Shown piece by piece: positions 63,672 to 64,000 of a stretch of 64,000 nt of DNA. Where the stretch lies: positions 17,420-81,419 of the forward strand of contig JAPWKH010000021.1 in assembly GCA_028283605.1 (NCBI GenBank), in the 5' to 3' direction. The first letter of the stretch is position 1; every line of letters begins with the position of its first letter. This stretch comes from Arachidicoccus sp. GTDB taxonomy: Bacteria; Bacteroidota; Bacteroidia; Chitinophagales; Chitinophagaceae. The position numbers and the translations under genes were made by a program. Under the pieces are notes generated by a model. It ran no database searches, had not been told where the DNA came from, and worked only from the letters and a program-made list of their open reading frames with translations.

Positions 63672-64000
63672 ATGACATACAAGAAAATATACTTTTCTAA
63701 CGCAATCTTTTTACCTCTTTTCATTTTTTTTTCATCTATATCTTCTGCACAGCGTCTTGATACGTTAATGATGATATACAATGCAAAATATCCTGTAGAA
63801 AGAGTGCATTTACAATTCGATAAAAGCACTTATGCTCCGCAGGACGACATCTGGTTCAAAGCATATTTATTATCAGGAATAAACCCCGACACACTGAGCA
63901 GAAGTCTGTATGTAGATTTCAGTGATGAAAAAGGAAAAGTATGGGCACACGAAGTATTTCCTGTAACGCCCACAGGTACAGCATTTGGTCAATTCAAAAT
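63672..64000 (+). CDS. Large exported protein, N-terminal fragment
   Basis: The first ~110 residues of a longer gene that runs off the right edge. The signal peptide (residues ~1-27, ending SSISSAQ) precedes YNAKYPVERVHLQFDKSTYAPQDDIWFKAYLLSG. This start ('FDK..Y.PGD.IWFKAYL') is typical of the large Bacteroidota surface proteins with MG2-like and TonB-plug-like domains, about 800-900 residues long. The fragment is too short to assign the family securely. Start at 63672 is the only ATG fitting the signal peptide. Function unknown. Confidence 0.6.
   Translation, partial: MTYKKIYFSNAIFLPLFIFFSSISSAQRLDTLMMIYNAKYPVERVHLQFDKSTYAPQDDIWFKAYLLSGINPDTLSRSLYVDFSDEKGKVWAHEVFPVTPTGTAFGQFK

Overview
The window is AT-rich chromosomal DNA of a Bacteroidota bacterium, most likely family Chitinophagaceae or a close relative. 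Three things point there. Many genes belong to families largely confined to that phylum (DUF4836, DUF6526-like, DUF2795, DUF1501/DUF1800 pair, Bacteroidota-type YihY, an LptE-family lipoprotein). Start codons generally lack Shine-Dalgarno sequences. TAnnTTTG boxes (the Bacteroidota -7 promoter element) sit just upstream of many starts. No genus is named because no rRNA or other diagnostic marker is present. Almost everything is core housekeeping; there is no CRISPR array, intact insertion sequence or prophage.

Layout. 0-4.2 kb: glycan-degradation locus (start of a GH95-like enzyme, a GH89 alpha-N-acetylglucosaminidase, a ROK regulator with a palindrome at its start). 4.2-5.2 kb: decayed tyrosine recombinase beside tRNA-Leu(CAA). 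5.3-20.9 kb: housekeeping genes (trmN6-like, gatC, two LolD-type ATPases, PduO-type adenosyltransferase, tsaE, argS, M32 carboxypeptidase, FKBP and cyclophilin isomerases, nrnA-like DHH phosphoesterase, ndk, mscL). 21-26.4 kb: TonB-dependent receptor, a kinase/regulator pair with a phased operator, and a truncated TlpA-like gene. 27-30.7 kb: tatC downstream of a DUF1800-DUF1501 pair whose second member carries a Tat-type signal. 30.8-36.9 kb: lptE, TPR-like protein, secG, mltG, YihY, an RsmB-like methylase, amidohydrolase. 37-49.6 kb: ahcY, palindromic repeats, recJ, hsp20, SDR/AraC pair, ctaA, thiL, lipid kinase, chrA-like transporter, nadD, feoA, ybeY. 49.7-55.3 kb: mnmG, nadA, a DnaA-box-rich candidate replication origin, an ABC ATPase, lpxA. 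55.6-60.1 kb: methionine operon (metY, metX, small membrane protein, homoserine dehydrogenase). 60.3-64 kb: ferritin, tsaB, a Cys-free ArsR regulator with an MBL-rhodanese enzyme, and the start of a large secreted protein.

The most interesting regions are four. (1) The 420-bp metY leader has a canonical SAM-I riboswitch and terminator, then a second promoter-like element, a 25-codon reading frame encoding MCCCMC, and a UUCG hairpin; this suggests two stacked sulfur-amino-acid controls. (2) 53.5-53.85 kb has a cluster of DnaA-box-like 9-mers and an AT-rich tract, a good oriC candidate 2 kb from mnmG. (3) 25.86-25.90 kb has TTAAC-type half-sites at 10-bp spacing between divergent promoters, a likely OmpR-type operator. 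(4) 38.4-38.75 kb and 57.36-57.46 kb carry nested palindromic repeats.

Three conserved genes (M32 carboxypeptidase, ahcY, mnmG) are each broken by a single-base indel, with the rest of the frame intact. That looks like sequence error more than biology and should be checked first.
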